This document shows, piece after piece, positions 18,790 through 27,185 of a stretch of DNA of 64,000 nt. The first letter of the stretch is position 1. Every line of letters starts with the position of its first letter. This stretch comes from Myxococcota bacterium (GTDB taxonomy: Bacteria; Myxococcota_A; UBA9160; UBA4427), in assembly GCA_041389495.1 (NCBI GenBank), contig JAWKRT010000002.1, positions 1,054,001 through 1,118,000 of the forward strand. Direction: 5' to 3'. Under the pieces are notes generated by a model that saw only the letters and a program-made list of their open reading frames with translations, was not told the origin of the DNA and did no database searches. A program made the translations under genes and the position numbers.

Positions 18790-20118
18790 CTAGCGTCCGA
18801 TGCGGGCGAGCCAGGCCTCGCGGCGGCCGTCGGGCGCGACCGCATCGCCCGCGATCGCGCGGCCGTCGTCGGAGATCGCCGTCGCGCGCAGCAGGTGGAG
18901 CCCGCCGAGGTCGACCCCGTGCTCGCGCTCGAGCCACGCGGCGACGTCGACGGCGCGCTCCCGCGCGCTGCCGACGTCGAGCCAGACGACCGCCGCGGTG
19001 GAGCGCGCCACGCCGGCGCTCGCGCGTGCCTCCGCGCCGCTCTCGTCCGCGCCGCTCTCCTCCGCGTCGCTCTCTTCCGCGCCGGCGCTCGCGCGCGCGG
19101 CGCGCTCGCCGACGGCGATGCGGCCGTCGCCCGACACCGCGCGTGCGCGCGACGCGTCGCCCTCCGCCCCCGCGAGGCGCGCGAGCGCGCGCAGGCCGCG
19201 CTCGCGCGTCCATGCGAAGGCGCGTTCTCCGCGCGCGTCGGTCGCGACGCCGACGATCGTGCGCCCGTCGGCCGAGATCGCGAGCGCGCCGCTCGCGAAC
19301 GCGCCGCCGGGCAGGTCGCCGAGGCCCTCCATGCCGCTCTCCGCGGTGAAGCGGAAGGCCTCGGGGCCGCGCGCCGACGCGCTCTGGCCGACGACGATCG
19401 CGCCGTCCGCCGAGACCGCGCGCGCCTCGCCGCCGGGGAGCCCGCCCGGGAGCTCGCCGAGATCCTGCATGCCGCCGTCGCGCGTCCAGCGCCACGGTCG
19501 CGACCACGCGCGCGCGCCGCGCAGCGTCTGACCGGCGCCGACCACGACGCTTCCGTCGGCCGACACGTCGCGCGCGCCGTTCGCGAACAGGCCGGACGCG
19601 AGATCGCCGAGCCCGTCCATGCCGTCCTCGCGCGTCCAGCGGAAGGCCTCGGTGCCGGCGCCCGACTGCCCGGTTCCCACGACGACGTCGCCGCGCGCGG
19701 ACACGGCCGCGGCGCGGCTGCGGAGCGCGCCGCCGCGGAGGTCGCCGAGCGCCTCGAGCCCGCGCTCGCGCGCGAAGCGGAACGCCGCGGTGCGTCCTTC
19801 GTCGTCGACGACGGACGCGCCGACGACGACGTCGCCGTCCGCCGAGAGGCCCGTCGCCTCGCTCGCGAACGCGCCGCCGGGCAGGTCGCCGAGCGTCGCG
19901 AACGCAGCCGTCGGCGCGCGAGCGTCGCGCGCGGCCGCGGGCTCGCCCGCCGGCGCGCGTGCGCCGGCGGCGGCCGCGGGCTCGGCGGCCGTCGCGTTCG
20001 CGCCGAGCGCGAGCCCGGCCGCGCCGAGCGCCAGGGCGGCCGCGATGCCGCTGGCGCGCGCGGCGCCGCGGGCGCGCCGCGCGCGGCGCGTGCGCGCGCG
20101 CGAGCGCGCGCGGGCCGC
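18790..20118 (-). CDS. HAF-repeat exported protein with no clear start codon
   Basis: Secreted HAF-type repeat protein. About six or seven copies of a 40-residue unit (LGDLPGG..., SADG-x-VVVG, AFRW/FT) run through the frame. A signal peptide of the form IAAALALGAAGLALG with Arg-rich n-region lies upstream of the first repeat. The frame is open from the thioesterase TAG (20121-20119), but there is no ATG, GTG or TTG before the GTG at 19704, which sits inside repeat two. Possible explanations are a non-standard start, or a base error after the GTG at 20129-20127 that would restore a normal signal peptide. An acidic AEESDAEESGADES insert lies near 19040-19090. Function unknown. Confidence 0.72.
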   Translation of the reverse strand, partial: AARARSRARTRRARRARGAARASGIAAALALGAAGLALGANATAAEPAAAAGARAPAGEPAAARDARAPTAAFATLGDLPGGAFASEATGLSADGDVVVGASVVDDEGRTAAFRFARERGLEALGDLRGGALRSRAAAVSARGDVVVGTGQSGAGTEAFRWTREDGMDGLGDLASGLFANGARDVSADGSVVVGAGQTLRGARAWSRPWRWTRDGGMQDLGELPGGLPGGEARAVSADGAIVVGQSASARGPEAFRFTAESGMEGLGDLPGGAFASGALAISADGRTIVGVATDARGERAFAWTRERGLRALARLAGAEGDASRARAVSGDGRIAVGERAARASAGAEESDAEESGADESGAEARASAGVARSTAAVVWLDVGSARERAVDVAAWLEREHGVDLGGLHLLRATAISDDGRAIAGDAVAPDGRREAWLARIGR

Positions 20119-20790
20119 CTAACGAGCACGGCCGCGCTCTTCGACCTCGCGGAAGTCGACGCGGATGAAGAGCGCGTTCGCCTCGGCGGTGAGGGTGTCG
20201 CCCGCGTGGCACGTGGCGCGCGCGCGCACGTGGCGCGCGCCGTCGTCGACGATCCAGGCGCGCAGCACGAGGTCGGTCTCGACCGGCGTGATGTTGCGGT
20301 AGACGACGTCGAGCTTCGCGGTGACGCCGATCGGGGGCGCGAGCATCTGCGCGCCGCCGAGGAGATCGTCGAAGAGCCCGGCGACGACGCCGCCGTGCAC
20401 GCCGTGCGGCGGGCCTTCGTAGCGGCGCGCGACGCGCACGCGGCCGACGAGCTGCGCGCCGTCCTCCGACAGCGCGACGCGCATCGGGGGTGCGAGCGGA
20501 TTGAGGCGCCCTCGGAAGGGGCTCATCTGCTCGTAGTGGAGCTTCGCGCCCGCGCGCTCGGGCGCCTCGGCGTCGACGTCGTACCAGCGCTCGCGCACGG
20601 GCCCGTCGAGCAGGCTCGCGAGCTCGCTCGCGAGCGCGTGGGCGCGCGCGAGCGTCGCGTCGTCGACGGCGCGGCTCGTCGCGCGCTCGAGCACCTCGCG
20701 GAGCGCGTCGGCGAGCGCGCGCTCGCGCGCGTCGGCGTCGTCGGCTTCGGGCGAGGGGAGCGGCGCGCGCTCGTCGGGCCGCGGGCTCAC
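20119..20790 (-). CDS. PaaI-type hotdog-fold acyl-CoA thioesterase
   Basis: 223-residue protein. The first 80 or so residues are a variable, charged helical lead. The remainder is a hotdog domain with the PaaI/YbgC-type core PPHGVHGGVVAGLFDDLLGG and KLDVVYRNITPVETDL, fitting hydrolysis of small acyl-CoA or aryl-CoA thioesters. GTG at 20790 is chosen because it is the first start after GAGGAG about ten bases upstream. The gene ends immediately before the HAF-repeat frame, and it is divergent from the aldo-keto reductase at 21032. Confidence 0.85.
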   Translation of the reverse strand: MSPRPDERAPLPSPEADDADARERALADALREVLERATSRAVDDATLARAHALASELASLLDGPVRERWYDVDAEAPERAGAKLHYEQMSPFRGRLNPLAPPMRVALSEDGAQLVGRVRVARRYEGPPHGVHGGVVAGLFDDLLGGAQMLAPPIGVTAKLDVVYRNITPVETDLVLRAWIVDDGARHVRARATCHAGDTLTAEANALFIRVDFREVEERGRAR

Positions 20791-21031
20791 GTGCGCTGCA
20801 CTCCTCGGGGCTCCTCGCTCGGTCGCGCCGTCGCGTGCGGATGCGTCGGGCCGCGCGTGCGAGCGCGGGTGGCTCGCGTGCGCGCTCCCTCGCGGGCTCG
20901 TTCGCGCTCGGCGGCGCGCCGCTCGCGCGGGAGGTCGCATGGTACGATGCGCGCTCGCGGGTTTCGTGCGCGCCGAGCGCGCCGAGCGCGTCGCGGCGAG
21001 CGCGCCGCGCACCTGCCGGCGGAGGCGACCG

Positions 21032-22570
21032 ATGACCGACGACTCCTCGCCGCGTTCCCCTTCCGAGCCGACTCCCGCGCCGCCCCCGACGGCCGGCCGG
21101 CGCGTTCCGGGCGCACTCGTCGCGCTCGCGTGGGCCGCGTGCGTGGCGGCCGCCTGGGCGGGCCCGGGCGAGTACTGGGCCGCGCGCTTCGAGGGCATCG
21201 ACCCGGCGCGCATTCCGTACGGAGGCATCTTCGGGTTCGCGGGCGCGCTGCTCGTCGCGCTCGCCATCACGCCGCTGTGGGTTCGCGATCGGGTCGCGGC
21301 GGACGGTGCGCCGGCCTCGCCGCGCCGGCGCCTCTTCGTCTTCGCGGGCGGCGTCGCGGCGGGCCTCGTCGCCTCGGCGCTCGGCGCGTTCGCGCGCGTC
21401 TTCGGCTGGTGGACGGTGAGCCGGCCCGTGACCGAGGGCGTGCCCGTGCGGCGCACCGCGAAGGAGCGCCTGCCCGAGTGGCGCGACGCGCACATCGCCG
21501 CCCATCGACCGCTCGGCCGCACGGGCTTCGCCGTCTCCGACATCGCGCTCGGCTCGGGCGCGCTCGCGTACTCGCCCGTCGGCGCCGCGATCGCCCGCGC
21601 GGCGATCGAGCGCGGCGTCAACTACTTCGACACGGCGCCCGACTACGCGGCGACCGGGACGGAGACGCTGCTCGGCCAGGCGATCGCCGGCCGCCGCGAC
21701 CGCATGTTCCTCGCGACCAAGTTCTGCACGGGGCAGGGCCACCTGCCGGCGGGCTCGAGCGTCGCCGACTACGTGCGCGTCGTGGAGGAGAGCCTCGGCC
21801 GGCTGCGCACCGACTACGTCGACCTCGTGCACGTGCACGCCTGCGACAGCATCGAGCGCCTCATGGACCCGAACGCGCACGAGGCGTTCGACCGGCTGCG
21901 CGAGCAGGGCAAGGCGCGCTTCCTCGGCTTCTCGAGCCACACGCCGAACCTCGTGGCCGTCGCGAACCGCGCGATCGAGAGCGGCCGCTTCGCCGTCATG
22001 ATGCTCGCCTATCACTTCGGCGGCTGGAGCGAGCTCGGCTCGGTGATCGACCGCGCGCACGCGGCGGGCATGGGCGTCGTCGCGATGAAGACGCTCAAGG
22101 GCGCGAAGCACCGCGGGATGGAGGAGTTCGTCGGTCGCCGCGGCGCGTACTCGCAGGCGGCCTTCCGGTGGGTGCTCTCGAACCCGAGCGTGAGCTGCCT
22201 CGTCGCCTCCTTCTACGACCCGCAGCACGTCGACGAATACATCCACGCGTCGGGCAAGCCGCTGCGCGACGACGACGTCGCCCTGCTCGAGGAGTACGAC
22301 CGCGCGATCGCGGGGACGCACTGCCTCGCGCACTGCGGCGCGTGCCTCGACCGCTGCCCGGAGGGCCTGCGCATCGACGACGTGCTGCGCCACCGCATGT
22401 ACTTCGAGGACTACGGCACGCAGAAGCGCGCGATGCAGGACTACGCGCGCCTCGAGAAGCGGGCCGACGTGTGCATCGGCTGCAGCGCGCCGTGCGCGGG
22501 CGCGTGCCCGTTCGGCATCGCCATCCAGGAGCGCGCGATCGAGGCGCACCGGCTGCTGACGCTCGCGTAG
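21032..22570 (+). CDS. Membrane-anchored aldo-keto reductase with two Cys-rich Fe-S motifs
   Basis: 512-residue protein. Three hydrophobic segments (about residues 25-45, 63-85 and 104-124) anchor it. An aldo-keto reductase barrel begins at HRPLGRTGFAVSDIALGSG, with NYFDTAPDYA carrying the catalytic Asp/Tyr region and DLVHVHACD the catalytic His region. The C-terminus has two clusters: Cys431/435/438/442 followed by Pro, and Cys481/484/488/492 followed by Pro, as in 4Fe-4S ferredoxin-like AKRs. ATG at 21032 has GGAGG six bases upstream. It probably transfers electrons at the membrane; donor and substrate are unknown. The membrane head is unusual for the family. Confidence 0.87.
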   Translation: MTDDSSPRSPSEPTPAPPPTAGRRVPGALVALAWAACVAAAWAGPGEYWAARFEGIDPARIPYGGIFGFAGALLVALAITPLWVRDRVAADGAPASPRRRLFVFAGGVAAGLVASALGAFARVFGWWTVSRPVTEGVPVRRTAKERLPEWRDAHIAAHRPLGRTGFAVSDIALGSGALAYSPVGAAIARAAIERGVNYFDTAPDYAATGTETLLGQAIAGRRDRMFLATKFCTGQGHLPAGSSVADYVRVVEESLGRLRTDYVDLVHVHACDSIERLMDPNAHEAFDRLREQGKARFLGFSSHTPNLVAVANRAIESGRFAVMMLAYHFGGWSELGSVIDRAHAAGMGVVAMKTLKGAKHRGMEEFVGRRGAYSQAAFRWVLSNPSVSCLVASFYDPQHVDEYIHASGKPLRDDDVALLEEYDRAIAGTHCLAHCGACLDRCPEGLRIDDVLRHRMYFEDYGTQKRAMQDYARLEKRADVCIGCSAPCAGACPFGIAIQERAIEAHRLLTLA

Positions 22571-22652
22571 AGCAGCCCGGGGCGCGATCGCAGCGCGGGC
22601 GTGGCGTCCGCGCGCGCTTGCCGCGCGCGCGCGCCGGCGCGATCGTTCGCGC

Positions 22653-25600
22653 ATGCGCGCGCGCCCGCCTGCCGCCGTTCCCGTCCCCGCGCGCGCGGTG
22701 CGCGCCGCCCTCCTGTGCGCAGTCGCCTCGCTGCTGCTCGTCGCCGCCGCCGGCTGCGCGCCCGAGCGCGACGACGCGCCGGCGCCCGCTCCGACGAGCG
22801 GCGACGCCGCGCTCGCGACGCCCGCGCGCGAGCGCGTGCTCGTCTTCGCCGGCGGCGACGGCACCGTGCACGGCGCGACGCGCGCCGTCGCCGACGAGGT
22901 CGCCGCGGTCGCGTCCGAGGCGGGGCTGCGCGCGGAGGTCGCGACGGACGCCGACGCGCTCGCGGGCGACGCGCTCGCCGACGCGCGCCTGCTCGCGCTC
23001 GTGCACACGTCGGGCGCGAGCTGGGACGCGGCGCTGCGCACGGACGTCCGGCGCTTCGTCCAGGCCGGCGGCGGCGTCGTGCTCGTGCACCCGACGCTCG
23101 CCTACCGCAACGACTGGGGGTGGATGCGTCGCCTCGCGGGCACGACGCGCGCGATGCACGGGCCCGAGCGCGTGCGCGACGTGGGCACGCGGGCCGTCGA
23201 CTCGGGCTGGCACGCGGTCGGCCCGCTGCTCGCCGGGAGCGCGGTCGAGGTCGTCGACCGCGCCGGCGCGCCGCTCGCGTGGCGCCGCACGGTCGAGGGC
23301 GCGCGCGTCTTCGCGACCGACTTCGGGCACGACGCGGCGTCGCTCGCGCTCGCGCCGGCGCGCGACGCGCTGCGCAACGGGATCGTCTGGGCGGCGGGCG
23401 ACGGCGCGCCGCTCGACTTCGCGCGCGCGATGCCGCGCGCGGGCTCGCTCGCGAAGGAGGTGCTCGCCGGGAACGCGCGCGAGCCGATCGCGCTCGCGCT
23501 GCTGCCGGGCGGCGGCGCGATCGTCACGCAGCGCCGCGGCGATCTCGCGTCCTGGATGCCGGGCGAATCCGAGCTGCGCGCGGCCGGGCACGTCGATGTC
23601 GATGCGGCCTACGAGTACGGGCTGCTCGGCATCGCGCTCGATCGGTCGTTCCCGGAGACGGGCTGGCTGTACGTGCTCGCGACGAAGCCGCGCGACGGCG
23701 CGTCGCCGCGCCGCCACCGCGTCGCGCGCTTCGACTGGGACGCGCAGGCGCGCGCGATCGACCCCGCGAGCGAGCGCGTGCTGCTCGAGATCCCGCTCGA
23801 CGAGGCGGGCGCCATCCACGCGGGCGGTGCGCTCGCGATGGACGGAGACGGCCTGCTGTGGATCGCGACCGGCGACGACACGCAGCCTTCGGGCTCGGAC
23901 GGCTACGCGCCGCTCGACTTCTCGCCGGGCCGCGAGCGCTTCGACGCCGCGCGCACGGCGGGGAGCGCGGGCGACCTGCGCGGCAAGCTGCTGCGCATCC
24001 GCCCGGAGCGCGACGGCACGTACTCGATCCCCGACGGCAACCTGTTCGCAGCGGGCGCGCGCGCGAACGCCGGCGCGGCCGCGCGCGCGAACGGCGCGGA
24101 CGCGGGCGGCGACGCGCCGGGCGGCCGGCCCGAGATCTTCGCGATGGGCCTGCGCAACCCGTTCACGCTCGCCCTCGACGCGGCCGGGCGCGCCGTGTTC
24201 GTCGGCGAGCCCGGCCCCGACGCGTCGCGCGACGACGCCGTGCGCGGGCCGCGCGGCTACGACGAGATCGAGCGCGTCGACGCGCCCGGGAACTTCGGCT
24301 GGCCCTTCTTCGGCGGCGACGGCAGCGCGTACGGTCCGGCGAAGCAGCCCGCCGAGGCGCCGCGCAACGCGTCGCCGCACGCCGCGGGGAGCCGCGCGCT
24401 GCCGCCCGCGCGCGCCGCGTGGCTCGCCTATCCCTACGCGTGGTCCGCGGACTACCCCGAGCTCGGGCGCGGCGGGCGCAGCGTCTTCGTCGGCGGCGTC
24501 GTCGACGACGCGGTGCGCGGCGGGCGGCGCCTGCTCGTCGGCGACTTCATGCGCGAGTCGCTGCACTGGGTCGCGATCGACGAAGGCGGCGCGGCGGCGC
24601 GCATCGAACCCGTCGCGCCCGGCGTCGCGTGGAGCTCGCCCGTCGGCGCGGCGATCGGCGCCGACGGCGCGATCTACGTGCTCGAGTACGGGACGGGGTG
24701 GTACAGCGAGAACACGGACGCGCAGCTCGCGCGGCTCGTCCCGCGCCCGGACGCGGGCGCGCCGGACGACGCCCGCGCGGCGCCCGATGCGCGCGCGTCG
24801 CGCGCCGGCGGCGGCGCCCTCGAGCGCTGGATCGCGCTCGCGGGGAGCGCGTCGTTCCACCGCGACGGCGCGCTCGCGTGGCGCTTCGCGGGCGAGGCGG
24901 GCGACGCCGCGCGCGCGCGCGTGCGCGTTCGCTATGTCGAGGAGCGCGGCGACGCGCGCGCCGCCGAGGCGCTCGAGGCGCACGGCTGCGCGAGCTGTCA
25001 CGTCGCGCTCGCCGCGGGCGAGGCCGGCCCGGGCGCGCCGCCCGGCGTCGACGCCCTGCGCGCTCGCTATGCGGCCCCGACCGATGCCGTGCTCGAGGCG
25101 CTCGCCGACAAGGTCGAGCGCGGCGGTGCGGGGAGCTTCGGCGAGGTGCCGATGCCGCCGCAGACGGGCATCGACCGCGCGACGCTGCGGCGCATGCTGG
25201 CCCACTGGCTCGCGCCGCGCGCGGCGCCGGCGGTGCACGAGGCCGCGGCGAGCGGCTCGCTCGCGCTGCGCGAGCACGCCGCGCACGTCGTCGACACGCG
25301 CGTCGGCCCGCTCGTGCGCGGCGGCTACCGCGTGAGCGTCGAGGTCGACGGCACCGAGCGCGCGTCGCGCCTCGTGCGCGCGCTCCGCTTCCCCGCCGAC
25401 GAGCACGATGCCGCCGCGGGCGTGCAGCTCGCGCCGGCGGGGGGCGGCGTCGACGCGGTGGTCGCGGTGGAGGAGGGCGCGTGGCTGCGCTTCGACGCCG
25501 TCGACCTGCGCGGCGTCGCGTCGATCGACGTGCTCGTCGCGGGCGTCGCGTCGGCCTCGGGCGCGCGGGTGGAGCTGCGCGTCGGCGCGCCCGACGGCGC

Positions 25601-25805
25601 GCCGCTCGGCGCGCCGCGCGACGTCGACCTGCGGCGCGCGCGGACGGCGCGCGTCGCGTTCCCGGTCGACGCGGCGGCGCTCCCGGGCTCGCCCTCGGCC
25701 GGGCGAGCACCCGGCGACCTCTACGTCGTCGTGCGGCGCGGGCGCGCGCGCGAGCTCGCCGGAATCCTCGGTATCGAGGTCGTGCCGCGCGCGCGCGCGC
25801 GTTGA
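22653..25805 (+). CDS. ThuA / PQQ-type sugar dehydrogenase / cytochrome c multidomain lipoprotein
   Basis: 1050-residue exported lipoprotein (lipobox AAGC, Cys near residue 35). In order: a ThuA-like domain (about 60-250, with the GGGVVLVHP motif); a soluble-glucose-dehydrogenase-type beta-propeller (about 270-700, with YGLLGIALDRSF, DLRGKLLRI, GLRNPFTLALD, NFGWPFFGGD); a CASCH cytochrome c motif at Cys779; and a C-terminal CBM-like beta domain. The combination fits oxidation of a sugar or glycan with electrons passed to heme. ATG at 22653 follows an 82 bp gap after the aldo-keto reductase on the same strand. PQQ dependence is inferred from family. Confidence 0.88.
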   Translation: MRARPPAAVPVPARAVRAALLCAVASLLLVAAAGCAPERDDAPAPAPTSGDAALATPARERVLVFAGGDGTVHGATRAVADEVAAVASEAGLRAEVATDADALAGDALADARLLALVHTSGASWDAALRTDVRRFVQAGGGVVLVHPTLAYRNDWGWMRRLAGTTRAMHGPERVRDVGTRAVDSGWHAVGPLLAGSAVEVVDRAGAPLAWRRTVEGARVFATDFGHDAASLALAPARDALRNGIVWAAGDGAPLDFARAMPRAGSLAKEVLAGNAREPIALALLPGGGAIVTQRRGDLASWMPGESELRAAGHVDVDAAYEYGLLGIALDRSFPETGWLYVLATKPRDGASPRRHRVARFDWDAQARAIDPASERVLLEIPLDEAGAIHAGGALAMDGDGLLWIATGDDTQPSGSDGYAPLDFSPGRERFDAARTAGSAGDLRGKLLRIRPERDGTYSIPDGNLFAAGARANAGAAARANGADAGGDAPGGRPEIFAMGLRNPFTLALDAAGRAVFVGEPGPDASRDDAVRGPRGYDEIERVDAPGNFGWPFFGGDGSAYGPAKQPAEAPRNASPHAAGSRALPPARAAWLAYPYAWSADYPELGRGGRSVFVGGVVDDAVRGGRRLLVGDFMRESLHWVAIDEGGAAARIEPVAPGVAWSSPVGAAIGADGAIYVLEYGTGWYSENTDAQLARLVPRPDAGAPDDARAAPDARASRAGGGALERWIALAGSASFHRDGALAWRFAGEAGDAARARVRVRYVEERGDARAAEALEAHGCASCHVALAAGEAGPGAPPGVDALRARYAAPTDAVLEALADKVERGGAGSFGEVPMPPQTGIDRATLRRMLAHWLAPRAAPAVHEAAASGSLALREHAAHVVDTRVGPLVRGGYRVSVEVDGTERASRLVRALRFPADEHDAAAGVQLAPAGGGVDAVVAVEEGAWLRFDAVDLRGVASIDVLVAGVASASGARVELRVGAPDGAPLGAPRDVDLRRARTARVAFPVDAAALPGSPSAGRAPGDLYVVVRRGRARELAGILGIEVVPRARAR

Positions 25806-25831
25806 CGCGCGGCGACCCGCTGACCTAGCGT
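25802..25831 (+). promoter_or_regulatory. Candidate sigma70-type promoter for the sulfotransferase gene
   Basis: TTGACG (25802-25807), an 18 bp spacer, then TAGCGT (25826-25831). The -35 box overlaps the stop codon of the preceding dehydrogenase gene. Initiation near 25838 would give a leader of about 45 bases to the GTG at 25883. Confidence 0.45.
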
Positions 25832-25882
25832 GCGCGCGCTCGCGCGCCGCCGCGCGCGACGAACGCCGGAGGCACGCATCCC

Positions 25883-27145
25883 GTGGCAGGCAGGCTCGCG
25901 ACGATGGCCGAGCGCTATCCGCGCCCCGACTGGGTGCGGCGCGTCAACGCGATGGGCGACTCGCTCGGAGGGCCCGTCGAGGGCGCGCGCCGGCTCGTCC
26001 CGATCGACCCGGATGCGATGGTGGAGGAAGCGGTGCGCTCGCTCGGCCTCGCCGGCGACGCGCTCGCGGGCGACTTCGGCGACCCGGGCTGGCGCGCGCG
26101 CTTCGACGCGCTCGCGCGCGCCGTGCACGGGAGCCGCATGACGGTGGTCGGGCGCCTGATGACGCGCCAGGAGCTCTTCCGCGCACTGCGCACGCGGCTG
26201 CTGCAGAACCGCGCGTGGGCGCAGGATGCGGGCATCGCGAGCGAGCGCATCGAGGCGCCGCTCGTCGTCACGGGACCGGCGCGCTCGGGCACGACCATCC
26301 TGTTCGAGCTGCTCTGGCTCGACCCGGGCGTGCGCGCGCCTCTCGCGTGGGAGGCGCTGCATCCGCTGCCGATGCCCGAGGGCGACGCCGAGTCCGTGCG
26401 CGTGCGCGCGAGCGAGTGCGAGCAGGAGCTGTGGGCCGACGTGCAGCCCGAGTTCGCCGCCGTCCACGAGCTGCGGTCGGACCTTCCCGTCGAGTGCGTG
26501 ACGCTCACCCAGCCGTGCTTCGCGGGCACGCACTGGCCGATGATCGGCCAGCTCGAGGGCTTCGCACTCGACCCGGTCGAGATGTACGCGTACGAGAAGC
26601 GCGCGCTCCAGCTGTTGCAGCGCGGGCGGCCGCCCGCGACGTGGCTGCTCAAGACGCCGGGCCACCTGATGACGATCGATCTCCTGCTCGGCACGTTCCC
26701 CGACGCGCGCGTGATCCAGACGCACCGCGACCCCGCGAAGACGATGCCGTCGACGGTCAGCACCACCGCGATGGTGATGTGGATGCGCTCGAACGACATC
26801 GATCTCGAGCTGCTCACGGGCGCGGTGCAGGCGGGCTTCTCGGCGGCGCTCAACGCCGTCGCGCAGCGGCGCGCGGAGGGGAGCCTCCCCGCCGCGCAGT
26901 TCGGCGACGTGCACTTCCAGGAGCTGCTGAAGGATCCGGTCGACGCGATCCGCCGCGCCTACGACCAGATCGGCCGGCCCTTCGCCGCCGAGCACGGCGA
27001 GCGCATCGTCGCCTATCTCGCGGAGAAGCCGAAGGGGAAGTTCGGCGTGCACCGCTACGCGCCCGAGGACTGGGGCTTCACGGCGAAGGGGCTGCGCGAC
27101 GACCTCGCGCCCTACCTCTCGCACTTCGGCGTCGCGCTCGAGTAG
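25883..27145 (+). CDS. Sulfotransferase family protein
   Basis: 420-residue sulfotransferase, expected to move sulfate from PAPS to an acceptor hydroxyl or amine. The 5'-phosphosulfate loop is TGPARSGTTILFELL near residues 132-146, and the 3'-phosphate region is around VIQTHRDPAKTMPSTVS near 276. The protein has the long N-terminal helical extension common in bacterial members. GTG at 25883 is preferred to the ATG at 25904 because GGAGG lies ten bases before the GTG and 31 before the ATG. The acceptor is not identifiable. A short GC hairpin follows between it and the convergent autotransporter gene. Confidence 0.88.
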   Translation: MAGRLATMAERYPRPDWVRRVNAMGDSLGGPVEGARRLVPIDPDAMVEEAVRSLGLAGDALAGDFGDPGWRARFDALARAVHGSRMTVVGRLMTRQELFRALRTRLLQNRAWAQDAGIASERIEAPLVVTGPARSGTTILFELLWLDPGVRAPLAWEALHPLPMPEGDAESVRVRASECEQELWADVQPEFAAVHELRSDLPVECVTLTQPCFAGTHWPMIGQLEGFALDPVEMYAYEKRALQLLQRGRPPATWLLKTPGHLMTIDLLLGTFPDARVIQTHRDPAKTMPSTVSTTAMVMWMRSNDIDLELLTGAVQAGFSAALNAVAQRRAEGSLPAAQFGDVHFQELLKDPVDAIRRAYDQIGRPFAAEHGERIVAYLAEKPKGKFGVHRYAPEDWGFTAKGLRDDLAPYLSHFGVALE

Positions 27146-27158
27146 CCGCGCGCCCGCT

Positions 27159-27179
27159 GCGCGACGGCGCGCGTCGCGC
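27159..27179. terminator. Candidate bidirectional GC hairpin between convergent genes
   Basis: Perfect 8 bp inverted repeat (GCGCGACG / CGTCGCGC) with a five-base loop, lying between the sulfotransferase stop and the autotransporter stop. No U-tract on either side, so terminator function is only suggested by position. Confidence 0.3.
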
Positions 27180-27185
27180 GCCCGC

